Positions 1 through 8,833 of a DNA stretch of 46,192 nt are shown here, piece after piece. Within the stretch, counting starts at the first letter, position 1. Every line of letters starts with the position of its first letter. The stretch covers positions 1 through 46,192 of the forward strand of contig JAGWBT010000024.1 of NCBI GenBank assembly GCA_021295755.1, given 5' to 3'. The DNA comes from Candidatus Poribacteria bacterium (lineage in GTDB: Bacteria; Poribacteria; WGA-4E; PCPOR2b). Both the position numbers and the translations under genes were made by a program. The notes under the pieces were generated by a model. The model searched no databases and was not told the DNA's origin. It saw nothing but the letters and a program-made list of their open reading frames with translations.

Positions 1-78
1 TACTCTCAATCAAGCACGGCAGAAATTCAAACGATTTTATTATTACACAAAAGCATAATTTATCTGACACAGTACTAG
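1..78. repeat. MITE-like element, copy 1 (left end cut by window edge)
   Basis: The reverse complement of the right end reads CTAGTACTGTGTCAGATAA. It matches the left end of the element at 12002 (CTAGTACTCTGTCAGATAA) at 18 of 19 positions. Inside the end, ACACAA and GCATAATTT also recur at 12066-12080. The first six bases of the window (TACTCT) fit the left terminal repeat of the same element. I infer a second copy of a non-coding element of about 80-100 bp with terminal inverted repeats. No transposase is present nearby. Confidence 0.5.
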
Positions 79-364
79 ACCGATGGTCATTTTGAAGTAA
101 TAGAATTTAGAACTTACGCAGTTGAATACTCAGATACCTGTAGTTCGGCGATTTATCGCCACAAGCACCCGATGAAGTCAATCCCATCAGAATTTAAAGA
201 TTCAAATGGGACCGATAAGCGTGGTTGAACACAGATTGCTATCCTTTTTTCTCTTTTTATCTGCGACAATCAGCGAAATCTGCGTTCCTATCTGCTCTTA
301 GAACTGAAGTGTGTATGTCCTAAGAATTTTCAAATGATAAAAAAAATAATTTTATAATGAGGAG
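79..364. other. Non-coding region upstream of the exchanger gene
   Basis: No convincing gene is visible here. A perfect palindrome GGCGATTTATCGCC lies at 147-160, and a stretch rich in ATCTGCG/ATCAGCG words lies around 255-295. Both look like dispersed intergenic repeats rather than coding sequence. An A/T-rich tract runs from about 335 into the ribosome-binding region of the next gene. Confidence 0.5.
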
Positions 365-1498
365 ATGATGAAACGTAAATTACTCTTTTGTTTAATCTGT
401 GTAGTCATTGTTTTTAGTTTTGCTGCTTTTGGCGACTCTGGGGATGCAGACACCCCTCACGGTTTAGAAGGCTGGCTCGAATCCAAGCTTGGAAATCTAC
501 ATACAATTTGGCTTTTTGTCATCATTGCGATCACTCTTTATCTGCTTGGAAAAGGAGCGGATATACTGGTCGATGAAGCGGTTACTCTTTCAACGAGGTG
601 GGGCATTCCACAGACGCTTATCGGAGCGACAATTGTGAGCCTTGGGACAACGACACCCGAAGCCGCTGTTTCCGTTCTCGCTGCCGTCCAAGGGGATCCG
701 GATATCGCCCTTGGGAATGCGGTAGGGTCGATTATTTGTGACACTGGGCTTATTCTCGGTACTGCTGCGCTTATCGCTCCTCTACCACTCAATCGGAAAA
801 TTGTCAATCGCCAAGGCTGGTTGCAACTGGGAGCGGGATTTCTGTTAGTGATTGCCTGCCTGCCCTTCGGTTCGTTGGGAGCAACCTTTGCAGAGGGCGG
901 TCGTCTCCCGCAGGTGATGGGCTTTGTTTTTCTCATTTTACTTGCCGCTTATATGTGGCAGTCGATTCGTTGGTCGCGCGATGCCGACAGCGACAGCACG
1001 ATGGAAATGGATCAGAGCCACGAAGATTCCGCTAATACGGTGCTGGTCGTCGCCAAGTTGGTTCTTGGCATCATATTGGTGGTTGCCTCCTCAGTGGTAT
1101 TGATTCCGGCGGTTAAAATTGTCGCCGAAAGAGTGAGAGTTCCCGAAAGCATCATTGCCGCTACATTGGTGGCATTCGGAACCTCTCTGCCAGAGTTTGT
1201 AACCGCGGTGACTGCTGCAAGGAGGGGACATGGCGCACTTGCGGTAGGAAACGTTATCGGTGCCGATATTCTCAACGTGCTTTTTGTCGCTGGTGCGTCT
1301 GCTGCCGTAACGGGTGCTGGCTTAGAAGCACCAACACACTTTTTCCGTCTGCTTTTCCCACTGATGCTATTTATCTTGGTTGTTTTTCGCGTTGGCATAT
1401 TTGTTTCGGGCGACAGCTTGAAACGTCCTTTTGGTGTTATACTTATCGCTGCATACCTGTTTGTGACAATTCTGAGTTACAAAATTACGGGAGGCTAA
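365..1498 (+). CDS. Na+/Ca2+ exchanger family membrane protein (CaxA/YrbG-like)
   Basis: Predicted inner-membrane cation/Ca2+ antiporter of 377 aa. It starts with a signal-like hydrophobic segment (residues 5-23), followed by about ten transmembrane segments. The two alpha-repeats that form the ion path in this family are clear: SLGTTTPEAAVSV in the first half and AFGTSLPEFVTAV in the second. Each is followed by a GNxxGxxxxD stretch (GNAVGSIICD, GNVIGADILN). A hydrophilic loop rich in Asp, Ser and Glu (about residues 205-223) separates the halves. AGGAG at 360-364 abuts ATG 365, with a second ATG at 368, so the exact start is unsure by one codon. The gene stands alone; the next gene begins 42 bases downstream and is unrelated. 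The ion specificity cannot be read from the sequence. Confidence 0.9.
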   Translation: MMKRKLLFCLICVVIVFSFAAFGDSGDADTPHGLEGWLESKLGNLHTIWLFVIIAITLYLLGKGADILVDEAVTLSTRWGIPQTLIGATIVSLGTTTPEAAVSVLAAVQGDPDIALGNAVGSIICDTGLILGTAALIAPLPLNRKIVNRQGWLQLGAGFLLVIACLPFGSLGATFAEGGRLPQVMGFVFLILLAAYMWQSIRWSRDADSDSTMEMDQSHEDSANTVLVVAKLVLGIILVVASSVVLIPAVKIVAERVRVPESIIAATLVAFGTSLPEFVTAVTAARRGHGALAVGNVIGADILNVLFVAGASAAVTGAGLEAPTHFFRLLFPLMLFILVVFRVGIFVSGDSLKRPFGVILIAAYLFVTILSYKITGG

Positions 1499-1540
1499 AA
1501 CTATTTAAGGTTTCAGAAATAGCCTAACAAGGGGGCAAAA

Positions 1541-2695
1541 ATGAAGACATACCGTGTCAATATTTTAGGATGTCGAGGACGTGGAACAGCGGCAGCCAGA
1601 GCGTATCATGCACATCCACGGACAGAAATTGTCGCGCTTTGTGACCTTGTCGAAGAGAGATTGAACACGCTCGGAGACGAGGTTGATGTGTCTGCGCGTT
1701 TCACCGATCTGGACGAGATGATTCGTCAAACGGAGCCGGACATTGTGGCTATCCCGACAGGAACGGAATTTCATTATGACCTGTGTATGCGCGTTCTAGA
1801 ACACGGCGTCAACATTGAGGTCGAAAAGCCGATGTGCGTCGATCTAATCCAAGCCGATGCTGTCATTGCGCGAGCACAGGAGAAAGGTGTGCGCACCGCT
1901 GTGCATCATCAAGGACGGGTTGGTGCATCAATGCAAGCGATTGGGCGTGCGTACAAAGAGGGAAAAATCGGCGAGCTGCGATACATCTATGGCAGCGGCA
2001 AAGGATACTACGGCGGCTATGGCTTGATGAACATCGGTACGCACATGATTAACAATATGCTTAGGTTCGGTGGTCGTCCCCGTAGTGTGGTCACTCAAGC
2101 GACGACAGACGGGCATCCGATCACCCCGGACGATATTGTGCCATCACCGAGCGGGATGGGGACCATTGCCTGTGAGCATATAACAGCATCGCTACAATTT
2201 GATAACAACGTGACCGGGACACTTCTTCAGCATCGCTTTGATAAGATGGATTCTTCCGCTTATGCGATGGAGTTGTACGGCAGTGAAGGACGCTTGATGT
2301 GGAGAGGGGACCAAGCATGGTGGCTGCCCCAGCCCCATTTTATCCCTGATGGAGAGCATGACCAATGGGAAGCTCTTGAGTCAATCTATCCTGAAAGCTA
2401 TCAGCCGGACAGCAGCGCAGCAGAGGCAGACTACTGGTTTGTCGAGGAGTATGTCCGCGCCTTGGACGAAGGGCGGGAGCATGAATGCAGCGGATTAGAA
2501 GGGCGGTGTGTGTTGGAGGTCTTGATGGGCGTATTTGAATCTGCCGCTTACGGTACGCGCGTAGATCTCCCGCAAGAGAACCGCGAGCATCCATTACACC
2601 ATTGGCGCAGAGAAGCAGCGTTAAATCCACCCTCTGAGATGCCCCGTCCCTATTGGGATTGGCTCTCAACGGAGTTTGAACGTTTGGGCAGGTAA
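1541..2695 (+). CDS. Gfo/Idh/MocA family NAD(P)-dependent oxidoreductase
   Basis: Cytoplasmic dehydrogenase-like protein of 384 aa. The N-terminal Rossmann fold has the nucleotide loop GCRGRG (residues 10-15), and the family motif EKP lies at 95-97, within VEKPMCVDL. The C-terminal half has the usual alpha/beta substrate domain, with a GTHMINNMLRFGG stretch where the family carries its active-site His region. A GGGGG run sits about 5 bases before ATG. Members oxidise or rearrange sugars, inositols and related polyols, and the substrate cannot be told here. It is convergent with the enolase-superfamily gene downstream; together with the second Gfo/Idh/MocA gene and the SDR this suggests a sugar or sugar-acid breakdown locus. 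Confidence 0.9.
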   Translation: MKTYRVNILGCRGRGTAAARAYHAHPRTEIVALCDLVEERLNTLGDEVDVSARFTDLDEMIRQTEPDIVAIPTGTEFHYDLCMRVLEHGVNIEVEKPMCVDLIQADAVIARAQEKGVRTAVHHQGRVGASMQAIGRAYKEGKIGELRYIYGSGKGYYGGYGLMNIGTHMINNMLRFGGRPRSVVTQATTDGHPITPDDIVPSPSGMGTIACEHITASLQFDNNVTGTLLQHRFDKMDSSAYAMELYGSEGRLMWRGDQAWWLPQPHFIPDGEHDQWEALESIYPESYQPDSSAAEADYWFVEEYVRALDEGREHECSGLEGRCVLEVLMGVFESAAYGTRVDLPQENREHPLHHWRREAALNPPSEMPRPYWDWLSTEFERLGR

Positions 2696-2738
2696 TTTAC
2701 CGCTGCCCCACCAATTCTTGATTGTGTGTTGGGAGGTT

Positions 2739-3935
2739 TCAAATCGGTTGCAGCCATCCCTCTGGCACCTGAAGCCCAAAACCGGGTCCCGATGGCAGAC
2801 CGAGCTTGCCATCAACCGGCATCAGGGTTCCCGGCGGGGTACGATAACAGTGCCGTCCTGACTCCGAGGGTGCCCCTAGGTAACATTCCTCCAATGGAAT
2901 ACCCGGTGCCGAAGCCTGAAAAAGTTCAATCAACGGTGTGTTAGGCATGGCGGCGGTCCAGTGCTGTCCATAAGGGTTGTTGGCACCGGTGTGCAGACAC
3001 ATTGGAATGCCGGCTGCATCTGCAAAATGAGCCAGTTTCATCGCTTCCGTAAAACCACCGATCCAGTGGAGGTCTGCCTGCACGAGGTCTATTAGGCTTT
3101 CCTCCACTGCTTTCATACCGGGCCAACGCGTTGTCCAATGCTCTCCGGTGGCGAGGGTCTGCCATGGAACGCGCTGACGTACGGCTTTTAACCCTTTCCA
3201 ATCGTGTGGAACTAACATCTCCTCCATCCACCGCATCCGGTAGGGACGCAATGCTTCACACATCTGCACGGCGTAATCGGCGTCATAAGCCATCCAGCAG
3301 TCGAGCATCAGATCCGCTTCAGGACCAATCTGTTCACGGGTCTTTGCGATTAGCTCCACTGTGCCATCAATCCCTGCTTGACCGTCGTAGACTCCATAGG
3401 GTCGCGCCAGCTTAAACTTTTTGAACCCAAGTTCTATACTCCAATCCACATCGTTACCGGTCACATACACATCCATAGAACGGCGCGCGGGACCTCCAGC
3501 GAGTCGATAGACTGGTTGATCCAAGATTTTGCCCCACAAATCCCAGAGCGCGAGATCCACGCCAGCCACGGCGTGTGCTGTCAAGCCTTCATTGCCGAAG
3601 GCGAGTGTTCCGCGCCACATCAAATCGTTGCAAAGATCAATCGCACCCACTTCTTGCCCGATAACTAGCGGCGCAAGACACTCCTTGATAAGTATCGTCG
3701 CGACGTGACCCGTGTCAGCAAGCCCCAAGCCCCAAGTTCCATCATCAGCGATGGCCTTAACCCATACCAAGCCACCCGGACTTCGTCGATGAACCGGTTG
3801 ATCAAATCTGTCTAGAGGGGTCGCCTGCACAAATGTATGCCCCCAAGACGGGCGACGGGCTGGCGTTCCTTCTTCGCTCGGCGGTGGCGGTTGCAATTCG
3901 CACACCTGTATATCAACTATCTTATTCGCAGCCAT
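2739..3935 (-). CDS. Mandelate racemase/muconate lactonizing enzyme family protein, L-rhamnonate-dehydratase-like
   Basis: Enolase-superfamily enzyme of 398 aa, likely a sugar-acid dehydratase. Visible elements of the barrel are KFKLARPYG (about 174-182), candidate Mg2+ ligands Asp212 (LMLDCW), Glu238 or 239 (WMEEML) and Glu265 (ATGEHW), and a candidate catalytic pair Asp288 (QADLHWIGG) and His315 (MCLHTGANN). This set, with His at the end of the seventh strand, resembles L-rhamnonate dehydratase more than mandelate racemase. The start is supported by GAGGA eight bases before ATG 3935. A 43-base gap separates it from the convergent upstream oxidoreductase. The family is firm; the substrate assignment is inference. 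Confidence 0.88.
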   Translation of the reverse strand: MAANKIVDIQVCELQPPPPSEEGTPARRPSWGHTFVQATPLDRFDQPVHRRSPGGLVWVKAIADDGTWGLGLADTGHVATILIKECLAPLVIGQEVGAIDLCNDLMWRGTLAFGNEGLTAHAVAGVDLALWDLWGKILDQPVYRLAGGPARRSMDVYVTGNDVDWSIELGFKKFKLARPYGVYDGQAGIDGTVELIAKTREQIGPEADLMLDCWMAYDADYAVQMCEALRPYRMRWMEEMLVPHDWKGLKAVRQRVPWQTLATGEHWTTRWPGMKAVEESLIDLVQADLHWIGGFTEAMKLAHFADAAGIPMCLHTGANNPYGQHWTAAMPNTPLIELFQASAPGIPLEECYLGAPSESGRHCYRTPPGTLMPVDGKLGLPSGPGFGLQVPEGWLQPI

Positions 3936-3960
3936 TCAAATAGTCCTCGCGTAAGCATTA

Positions 3961-3997
3961 GAAACCGAGTTTTTGTCAAAAACTCGGTTTCTTTTAG
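3961..3997. terminator. Palindromic repeat / possible terminator hairpin
   Basis: A near-perfect stem, GAAACCGAGTTTTT paired with AAAAACTCGGTTTC, is followed on the plus strand by TTTTA. It lies just past the stop of the S1/P1-like gene, which is transcribed leftward, but the T-run is on the other strand. The right arm recurs at 6970-6990, so it may be a dispersed repeat that has been used as a terminator. Confidence 0.45.
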
Positions 3998-4012
3998 TAC
4001 GAGCTCCTCTAA

Positions 4013-4915
4013 TTATTGTGTTGTTTCCCCGTCGTCTTGTGCGCGGTCCAGCCAACCCTCCAGTTTAATCTTACTCGACAATTCCCAAGCTGTCAGATAG
4101 AGCGCAGCTGTAAAACGTGTGGCTTCACGCGCGCGCTCAGTCGCAAAGTCAATGACTGCCGGGACACGCTCCCAATCTTTGTCTCGGAAAGAGGGTAGGC
4201 TATCTCCTAGCTCATACACCGGTTTGAGCAGAGCAAATCCCGCATGGAACTCCTCCACAATACCAGCCATCAGGTCATCGAGCGGTTGAATTTCCTGATC
4301 TTTTGCCAGGGTCGACGGATCAAGCTCTAGATACTCGATAAGCGCGTCCGTTTTCTCATGAATTCCTTTATGTAGGACAGAACCATCTGGCTGTTTCCAG
4401 CCATTGAAATGAATTGTCAGATGCAAGGGTTGACACATATCTTGTGCATAGTGAGCAACAAATCCGGCATAGACTAGGCACTTGCTCTGAATAAAGGAAT
4501 TGTTGGGCCATTTTCGGTGTTCAGCAAATGCCACGGCAAGACGCTCTGTCCATTCAGCGAGAGCGTAAGGCACGAATCCCACCTTGTCGGGCTTAATTCC
4601 CAATTCGGTGCACAACTGGGTAAACTCATACCGGCTTTTCGGGAGAGGTTTGCCCTGCAAAAGTTCTAGATCGAGATAGTGTTCTGGATGTTCTGCACTA
4701 TTAACGTGGGGTGCCCCACGGTTCTTTGAGATATCCGGATCATAGGAACAGTGAGCAATCATTCCTTCCCCAGCGCGAAAAAAATCCGGCACGCTATCGG
4801 GCAACGCTTGAACTGCTGCTCTCGTCAGGATGCCATGTCCTCCTGACCACCAGCCCCATGCTGTGCCTCCGACAGCGAATGAAATCATACATATAACAAG
4901 CAATAGACGTCTCAT
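4013..4915 (-). CDS. Secreted S1/P1 nuclease or zinc-dependent phospholipase C-like protein
   Basis: Exported protein of 300 aa with a signal peptide (about residues 1-20, cleaved near GTAWG). The mature chain starts with Trp residues, as in the zinc-dependent phospholipase C / S1-P1 nuclease fold, where the N-terminal Trp is a metal ligand. Other expected zinc-site elements are GHGILT near the N-terminus, HYAQDMCQPLHLT around residues 155-170 (the HxxxDxxxPxH pattern), and a following GIHEKTDA. Phosphodiester hydrolysis of nucleic acid or phospholipid is the likely chemistry; the sequence does not decide between them. AAGGAG lies 12 bases before the ATG. The neighbours do not suggest a shared pathway. 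Confidence 0.75.
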   Translation of the reverse strand: MRRLLLVICMISFAVGGTAWGWWSGGHGILTRAAVQALPDSVPDFFRAGEGMIAHCSYDPDISKNRGAPHVNSAEHPEHYLDLELLQGKPLPKSRYEFTQLCTELGIKPDKVGFVPYALAEWTERLAVAFAEHRKWPNNSFIQSKCLVYAGFVAHYAQDMCQPLHLTIHFNGWKQPDGSVLHKGIHEKTDALIEYLELDPSTLAKDQEIQPLDDLMAGIVEEFHAGFALLKPVYELGDSLPSFRDKDWERVPAVIDFATERAREATRFTAALYLTAWELSSKIKLEGWLDRAQDDGETTQ

Positions 4916-5072
4916 TTTTGCACTTGACTCCTTATTGGATATGGAATATGCTACATAAAATCCGACCTTAAAGATGTTAAAAACCTCCGCAAGGTTTAAT
5001 CGGCATTATAGCACTGATTGGGAATTTGGACAACAACAATTCTATTGAAAATGGACTCTGAACGGGGGAATT

Positions 5073-6080
5073 ATGATGGGTGAAGCGAAACAAAATGTGC
5101 GTTGGGGGATTTTGAGCACAGCTAGGATCGCAACGAAGGTTGCACGCGCTATCAACTTGGCAGATGGTGCCGAGTTGACCACGATCGCGAGTCGAACGGA
5201 AGAACGTGCCAAAAGCTGGGCGTCTGAGCATGGTGTTGAAATAGCCTACGGAAACTATGAGGTACTCCTCGCAGATCCAAAAATTGATGCCATCTACAAC
5301 CCGCTACCGCCTTCAATGCACGCCGAATGGACTATCAAAGCGGCGGAACAGGGCAAGCATGTGCTGTGCGAAAAACCGTTGGAAGCAAACATGGAGAAAA
5401 CAATAGAAATGGCAGATGCCTGTCAGCAGCACAATGTGCAACTGATGGATGGCGTCATGTGGGTGCATCACGTGCGCACCCCTGTAATGAAGCGGGTCAT
5501 TGATGATGGGAATTTAGGACAGCTGCGCCGGGTGACGGCAGCATTTACCACCGGTTGGGACACAATTCCAGAAGACAACATCCGCGTCAAAAAAGAACTT
5601 GCTGGCGGTTGCCTCGGCGATCTCGGTTACTATTGCGTTCGCTGCATTCTCTGGGCATTCGACGATTTACCGACGCAGGTCTTTGCTACTGCACGCTATT
5701 ATCGTGATGTAGAACTCAACCTGTCGGGCACACTCTGGTTTGAAGACGAGCGGGTAGCCTCATTCGATTGTGGTTATGATACGGCGAGCCGCAGGTGGTT
5801 TGAGGTTGCTGGCACCCAAGCCTCTATTGTATGCGACGATTTCGTAATACCCCGGGCAGAGGATTCGACCCGTTTCTGGGTGCACGGTGCACAGGAACGG
5901 AACGAGGAACATAAGGGTGGAGGCTGTATCCAAGAGGTGCGTATGATCGAACGGTTTTCAAACATTGTTCGGACTGGGCAGCTTGAGCCGCGCTGGCCAA
6001 CTGAAGCAATCAATACAATGCGTGTCTGCGACGCATTAAATGAATCTGCGCGACGCGCACAGGTTGTCCAAATTGGGTAG
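5073..6080 (+). CDS. Gfo/Idh/MocA family oxidoreductase (sugar/dihydrodiol dehydrogenase-like)
   Basis: 335-aa NAD(P)-dependent oxidoreductase. The Rossmann start is WGILSTARIATKVARAI (residues 11-27) and the family EKP motif is at 100-102. It continues with QLMDGVMWVHH and a GGCLGDLGYYCVR stretch, typical of the xylose dehydrogenase / dimeric dihydrodiol dehydrogenase branch. GGGGG lies 9-13 bases before the start, and two adjacent ATG codons make the first residue uncertain. It is convergent with the SDR gene, with a gap of only 13 bases. It is clearly different in sequence from the Gfo/Idh/MocA protein at 1541, so the two are not a recent duplication. Confidence 0.9.
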   Translation: MMGEAKQNVRWGILSTARIATKVARAINLADGAELTTIASRTEERAKSWASEHGVEIAYGNYEVLLADPKIDAIYNPLPPSMHAEWTIKAAEQGKHVLCEKPLEANMEKTIEMADACQQHNVQLMDGVMWVHHVRTPVMKRVIDDGNLGQLRRVTAAFTTGWDTIPEDNIRVKKELAGGCLGDLGYYCVRCILWAFDDLPTQVFATARYYRDVELNLSGTLWFEDERVASFDCGYDTASRRWFEVAGTQASIVCDDFVIPRAEDSTRFWVHGAQERNEEHKGGGCIQEVRMIERFSNIVRTGQLEPRWPTEAINTMRVCDALNESARRAQVVQIG

Positions 6081-6093
6081 AGAGTGAGATTCT

Positions 6094-6894
6094 CTATCCC
6101 ATGGCCACGCCGCCATCGACATGGATGGTTTGTCCGGTGATGTTTCGAGCCTCCTCCGACGACAGGAAGACGACTAGGTTGCCGATATCCTCCGGTGTCT
6201 GCTCCCGTTGGAGTGGTGTGTTCTGTTTGACCCACTGCTCGAACAGGGCACGCGGTTCAAGATCTGCGTAAGTCGGGTCGTTCTCGGCGATTAACGGCGC
6301 GAGCCTGTGCCAGAACCCGGTCCAGAGCATCCCCGGACAGATCGCATTAACGTTGATGTTATGGGGTCCAAAGTCTTTAGCCACCAACCGTGTCAGGTTC
6401 AACAGAGCATTCTTCGCGGCGGCGTAAGCCGGTGCAATCTGCGGATCTCGCTTTGCTGCAATTGACGAAATATTAATAATCTTCCCAAATTTCCGCTCGA
6501 TCATGTGCGAAGCAACGGCTTTACAGAGGAAGAAGGGACCCTTGACGTGGACGGCTAAGTTATCATCCCAATCTGCCTCCGTTTGGTTGGTGAACGGCAG
6601 CCCAAGATTCTCACCAAAATGTCCTGCGTTGTTGACAAGGATATCCACCTGTCCGAACGTTTTGAGGGTTTCCTCCACTAGGGCAGTGCAATCTGTTTCC
6701 TTGGTCACATCTGATTGGACTGCCAATCCGCGTTGACCTGTCTCTTCGATCTTTTCCACACATCCCTGTGCAGCCTCAAGATTTACGTCCGACACGACGA
6801 TGTTCGCACCTTCCCTAGCGAGACATAGGCTGATACCGGTCCCCATCCCGCCACCGCCGCCGGTGACAATAGCAACTCGATCTTTCAAACGCAT
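6094..6894 (-). CDS. Short-chain dehydrogenase/reductase (SDR)
   Basis: Classical SDR of 266 aa, a cytoplasmic NAD(P)-dependent alcohol/ketone oxidoreductase. It has the cofactor motif TGGGGGMG (11-18), NNAG (88-91), a catalytic Ser at 143 or 144 (NISSIAAK), and Tyr157 and Lys161 in YAAAK. The C-terminal GQTIHVDGGVAMG ending is typical. Asp36 after the second strand (SDVN) suggests NAD rather than NADP preference. AAGGAG sits 9 bases before ATG. Its position beside two Gfo/Idh/MocA enzymes and a sugar-acid dehydratase fits polyol or sugar-acid metabolism, but the substrate is unknown. Confidence 0.93.
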   Translation of the reverse strand: MRLKDRVAIVTGGGGGMGTGISLCLAREGANIVVSDVNLEAAQGCVEKIEETGQRGLAVQSDVTKETDCTALVEETLKTFGQVDILVNNAGHFGENLGLPFTNQTEADWDDNLAVHVKGPFFLCKAVASHMIERKFGKIINISSIAAKRDPQIAPAYAAAKNALLNLTRLVAKDFGPHNINVNAICPGMLWTGFWHRLAPLIAENDPTYADLEPRALFEQWVKQNTPLQREQTPEDIGNLVVFLSSEEARNITGQTIHVDGGVAMG

Positions 6895-7092
6895 AGAAAT
6901 CTCCTTTGACTCATGTTAAGAAATCGTGCAGCAGAAACCGTAGGGAACAACAATCCTTGTTCCTTACTACCAAAAACTCGGTTTCTTTTAGCGTTTTGCA
7001 CTTTTTTATGGGCCCCATAGGTTGGGCTTTCTAGCCCGACTGGACCAATGAACAGATTATTTTTACGTTTCACGCATCACGTTTCACGTTCC
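6895..7092. repeat. Repeat-rich spacer
   Basis: This spacer holds several small repeats: a hairpin GGAACAA...TTGTTCC (6943-6963), a second copy of AAAAACTCGGTTTCTTTTA (near 6971-6989, also at 3978), a hairpin GTTGGGCT-TTCT-AGCCCGAC (about 7020-7040), and a short direct repeat of ACGTTTCACG/CACGTTTCACG (7062-7088). No gene is visible. Confidence 0.5.
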
Positions 7093-7881
7093 TCACTCAT
7101 CTTTCACCCGCTGCCATTTCAACACCTTTTGTGCGTGGGGAGGTAGGCTTTCCCAGAGATCTCTTGGAAAATGCTTTTCGGTGTACTCATGCAGCCATTG
7201 GCTGAACAGCCACGGGACGCTGAATGCCATACACAGTTCATCACGCGGGTGGTCTGATCTATTCGGTGTACCGCGATGGAAATTGCGTGGGTCTTGCACC
7301 CAGAGAGACCCTTTCTTCAGATTGAGGCGGATTGGGTGGTAGTTGCCGCGGCGATTGAGTCCCTCGCCAAAAACGTCGTTCAGGTTAGTGGGTAAGCCCT
7401 CCTCACCCACATACTGCGTTCCCGGAATTACTTCAAAGCTCCCATTCTCCTCGTTTGTGTCAACAAGTGGAAACTTGACGCCCACAGAGAATGCTGGCGT
7501 CTTAATTCCCGGAAACAGGGAGGCTTTGCCGTCCCGGTGCCACCGCTGATAATCTGTTCCCGGCAGCGGTATATTTGAGTCGAAGTGCGTCCAGACATAA
7601 TCGGGACCCAGCACACGCTCCAAAAACGCAACGAGGGCAGGATGCTCAAAGATCTCCGGGGCTACAAAAGGTCGCTCGAAAGGTACGCGCACGTTATAGC
7701 GATGATAGCCGCGGGGCGGATACTTCCCCTGCCGCTCGATGTCGCGGTCTCGAATTGGTATCCACGCCTCAAGGATACGATCTATTGTTTCTGTCGGTAT
7801 CAGATCCTCGAAAACGATGAAGCCATTAATCCGCCACTCCTCCATCATCTGATCGATGTCATATTTCGTATCCAAGCCCAT
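7093..7881 (-). CDS. Phytanoyl-CoA dioxygenase (PhyH) family protein
   Basis: Fe(II)/2-oxoglutarate-dependent oxygenase of 262 aa, cytoplasmic. The iron-binding facial triad can be placed at His115 and Asp117 (WHRDGK) and His202 (NFHRGTPNRS), with a downstream Arg near HPRDE as the likely 2-oxoglutarate anchor. The jelly-roll length is normal. AGGAGG stands 9 bases before ATG 7881. Such genes are multiplied in Poribacteria-like genomes, and a second, unrelated-looking member lies at 19521. The substrate is unknown. Confidence 0.88.
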   Translation of the reverse strand: MGLDTKYDIDQMMEEWRINGFIVFEDLIPTETIDRILEAWIPIRDRDIERQGKYPPRGYHRYNVRVPFERPFVAPEIFEHPALVAFLERVLGPDYVWTHFDSNIPLPGTDYQRWHRDGKASLFPGIKTPAFSVGVKFPLVDTNEENGSFEVIPGTQYVGEEGLPTNLNDVFGEGLNRRGNYHPIRLNLKKGSLWVQDPRNFHRGTPNRSDHPRDELCMAFSVPWLFSQWLHEYTEKHFPRDLWESLPPHAQKVLKWQRVKDE

Positions 7882-7965
7882 GATGTTTCTCCCTCCTTGT
7901 TGGTTGGACTGAAAGTTGCCTAGTCGGTAGATTCTGTTTCACATACTTCAAAGATTTAGGTTTAT

Positions 7966-8583
7966 TTAGCCGGCTTCCCCTTCTTCCAACCCCAACTCAA
8001 ACGCCTGTTTGAGCACGGAATAAGGCTGTGCACCGACAACCATATATTTTCCAATGATGAATGTTGGGACACCGGTGATACCATATCCTCTTGCTTCCTG
8101 TATCTGTAAATCGACACAGGCTTTCATCGTGCGCTCGGAGAGACATTCAGCTGCTGCCTCTCTCGCAAGTCCAACTTCTTCAACAATGTCTAAAAGCACC
8201 GATTCATCTCCCATATCCTGTATCTGCTCGAAGTATGAGTCAAATAGTGCTGCTCGGAACGGTTCACCTTTCCCGGATTGCTCGGCAAATTCACCCAACT
8301 CTAGTGCAAGTCGGGAATTAGAATAAATGACGTGATCGGGGAGTTGCAGATTGGCAGCCGCCGCCAACTGCTGTGCGTTTTCAGAAATCCGTTTGAGATT
8401 CGGATTGTTCTGATAAAACATTGATGATGGGATGCCGCCCGCCGGTGCTTCCGGGTGAAGCTCAAAACTCTTCCAAACAATCGGCGGATCGTACTCCTGT
8501 TGCAGTTGGTGTACTCGCGCTGCACCGATGTAGCAGTATGGACAAACATAGTCAGAGTAAACTGTTACGTTGATTGTTTTCAT
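7966..8583 (-). CDS. DsbA family oxidoreductase (FrnE-like thioredoxin-fold protein)
   Basis: 205-aa thioredoxin-fold protein with the active-site CPYC in YSDYVCPYCYIG, directly after the first strand, and the cis-Pro loop GVTGVP-like segment GITGVPTFIIG near residues 165-175. FrnE-type DsbA proteins share this layout and lack a signal peptide, as here, so a cytoplasmic disulfide or isomerase-type role is likely. The start at 8583 was chosen because the domain begins at once (MKTINVTVYSDY); an upstream in-frame extension to 8811 is not conserved-looking. An extended -10 (TGATATAAT, ending at 8591) lies so close that the transcript could be nearly leaderless. Substrate unknown. Confidence 0.85.
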   Translation of the reverse strand: MKTINVTVYSDYVCPYCYIGAARVHQLQQEYDPPIVWKSFELHPEAPAGGIPSSMFYQNNPNLKRISENAQQLAAAANLQLPDHVIYSNSRLALELGEFAEQSGKGEPFRAALFDSYFEQIQDMGDESVLLDIVEEVGLAREAAAECLSERTMKACVDLQIQEARGYGITGVPTFIIGKYMVVGAQPYSVLKQAFELGLEEGEAG

Positions 8584-8677
8584 GGAAGGTATTATATCAC
8601 CAACCACAAAAAATTTCGATGAATATATAGCGACTAGAAGATTGAAAGCCATCCAAACGCTTCGCAAATTTCTGTCA

Positions 8678-8706
8678 TTGACGTGGTTGTTTGAGAAGAA
8701 TATAAT
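8678..8706 (+). promoter_or_regulatory. Predicted sigma-70-type promoter of the DNA methyltransferase gene
   Basis: TTGACG at 8678-8683 and TATAAT at 8701-8706 are separated by 17 bases. Transcription would start near 8713, giving a leader of about 120 bases before the chosen ATG at 8834. This argues against the longer reading frame that opens at 8570. Confidence 0.55.
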
Positions 8707-8833
8707 AAACCGCAAGCCAAATTTTCCCGTTGATTCAGAGGTTATATGTGATAACGCTATGTGGTCCCTATCACTCAGTGAATCCAATAATTCTTTATCG
8801 GATAGTTTCACGCCACATTACGCGAGTCTGTCT

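Noticed and set aside
8584-8811. Longer start of the DsbA-like gene
   Set aside because: The thioredoxin fold begins directly at 8583, and the extension overlaps the promoter region of the divergent methyltransferase gene.
8570-8833. Upstream TTG start of the methyltransferase
   Set aside because: A good promoter at 8678-8706 lies inside it, and the sequence has no methyltransferase features.
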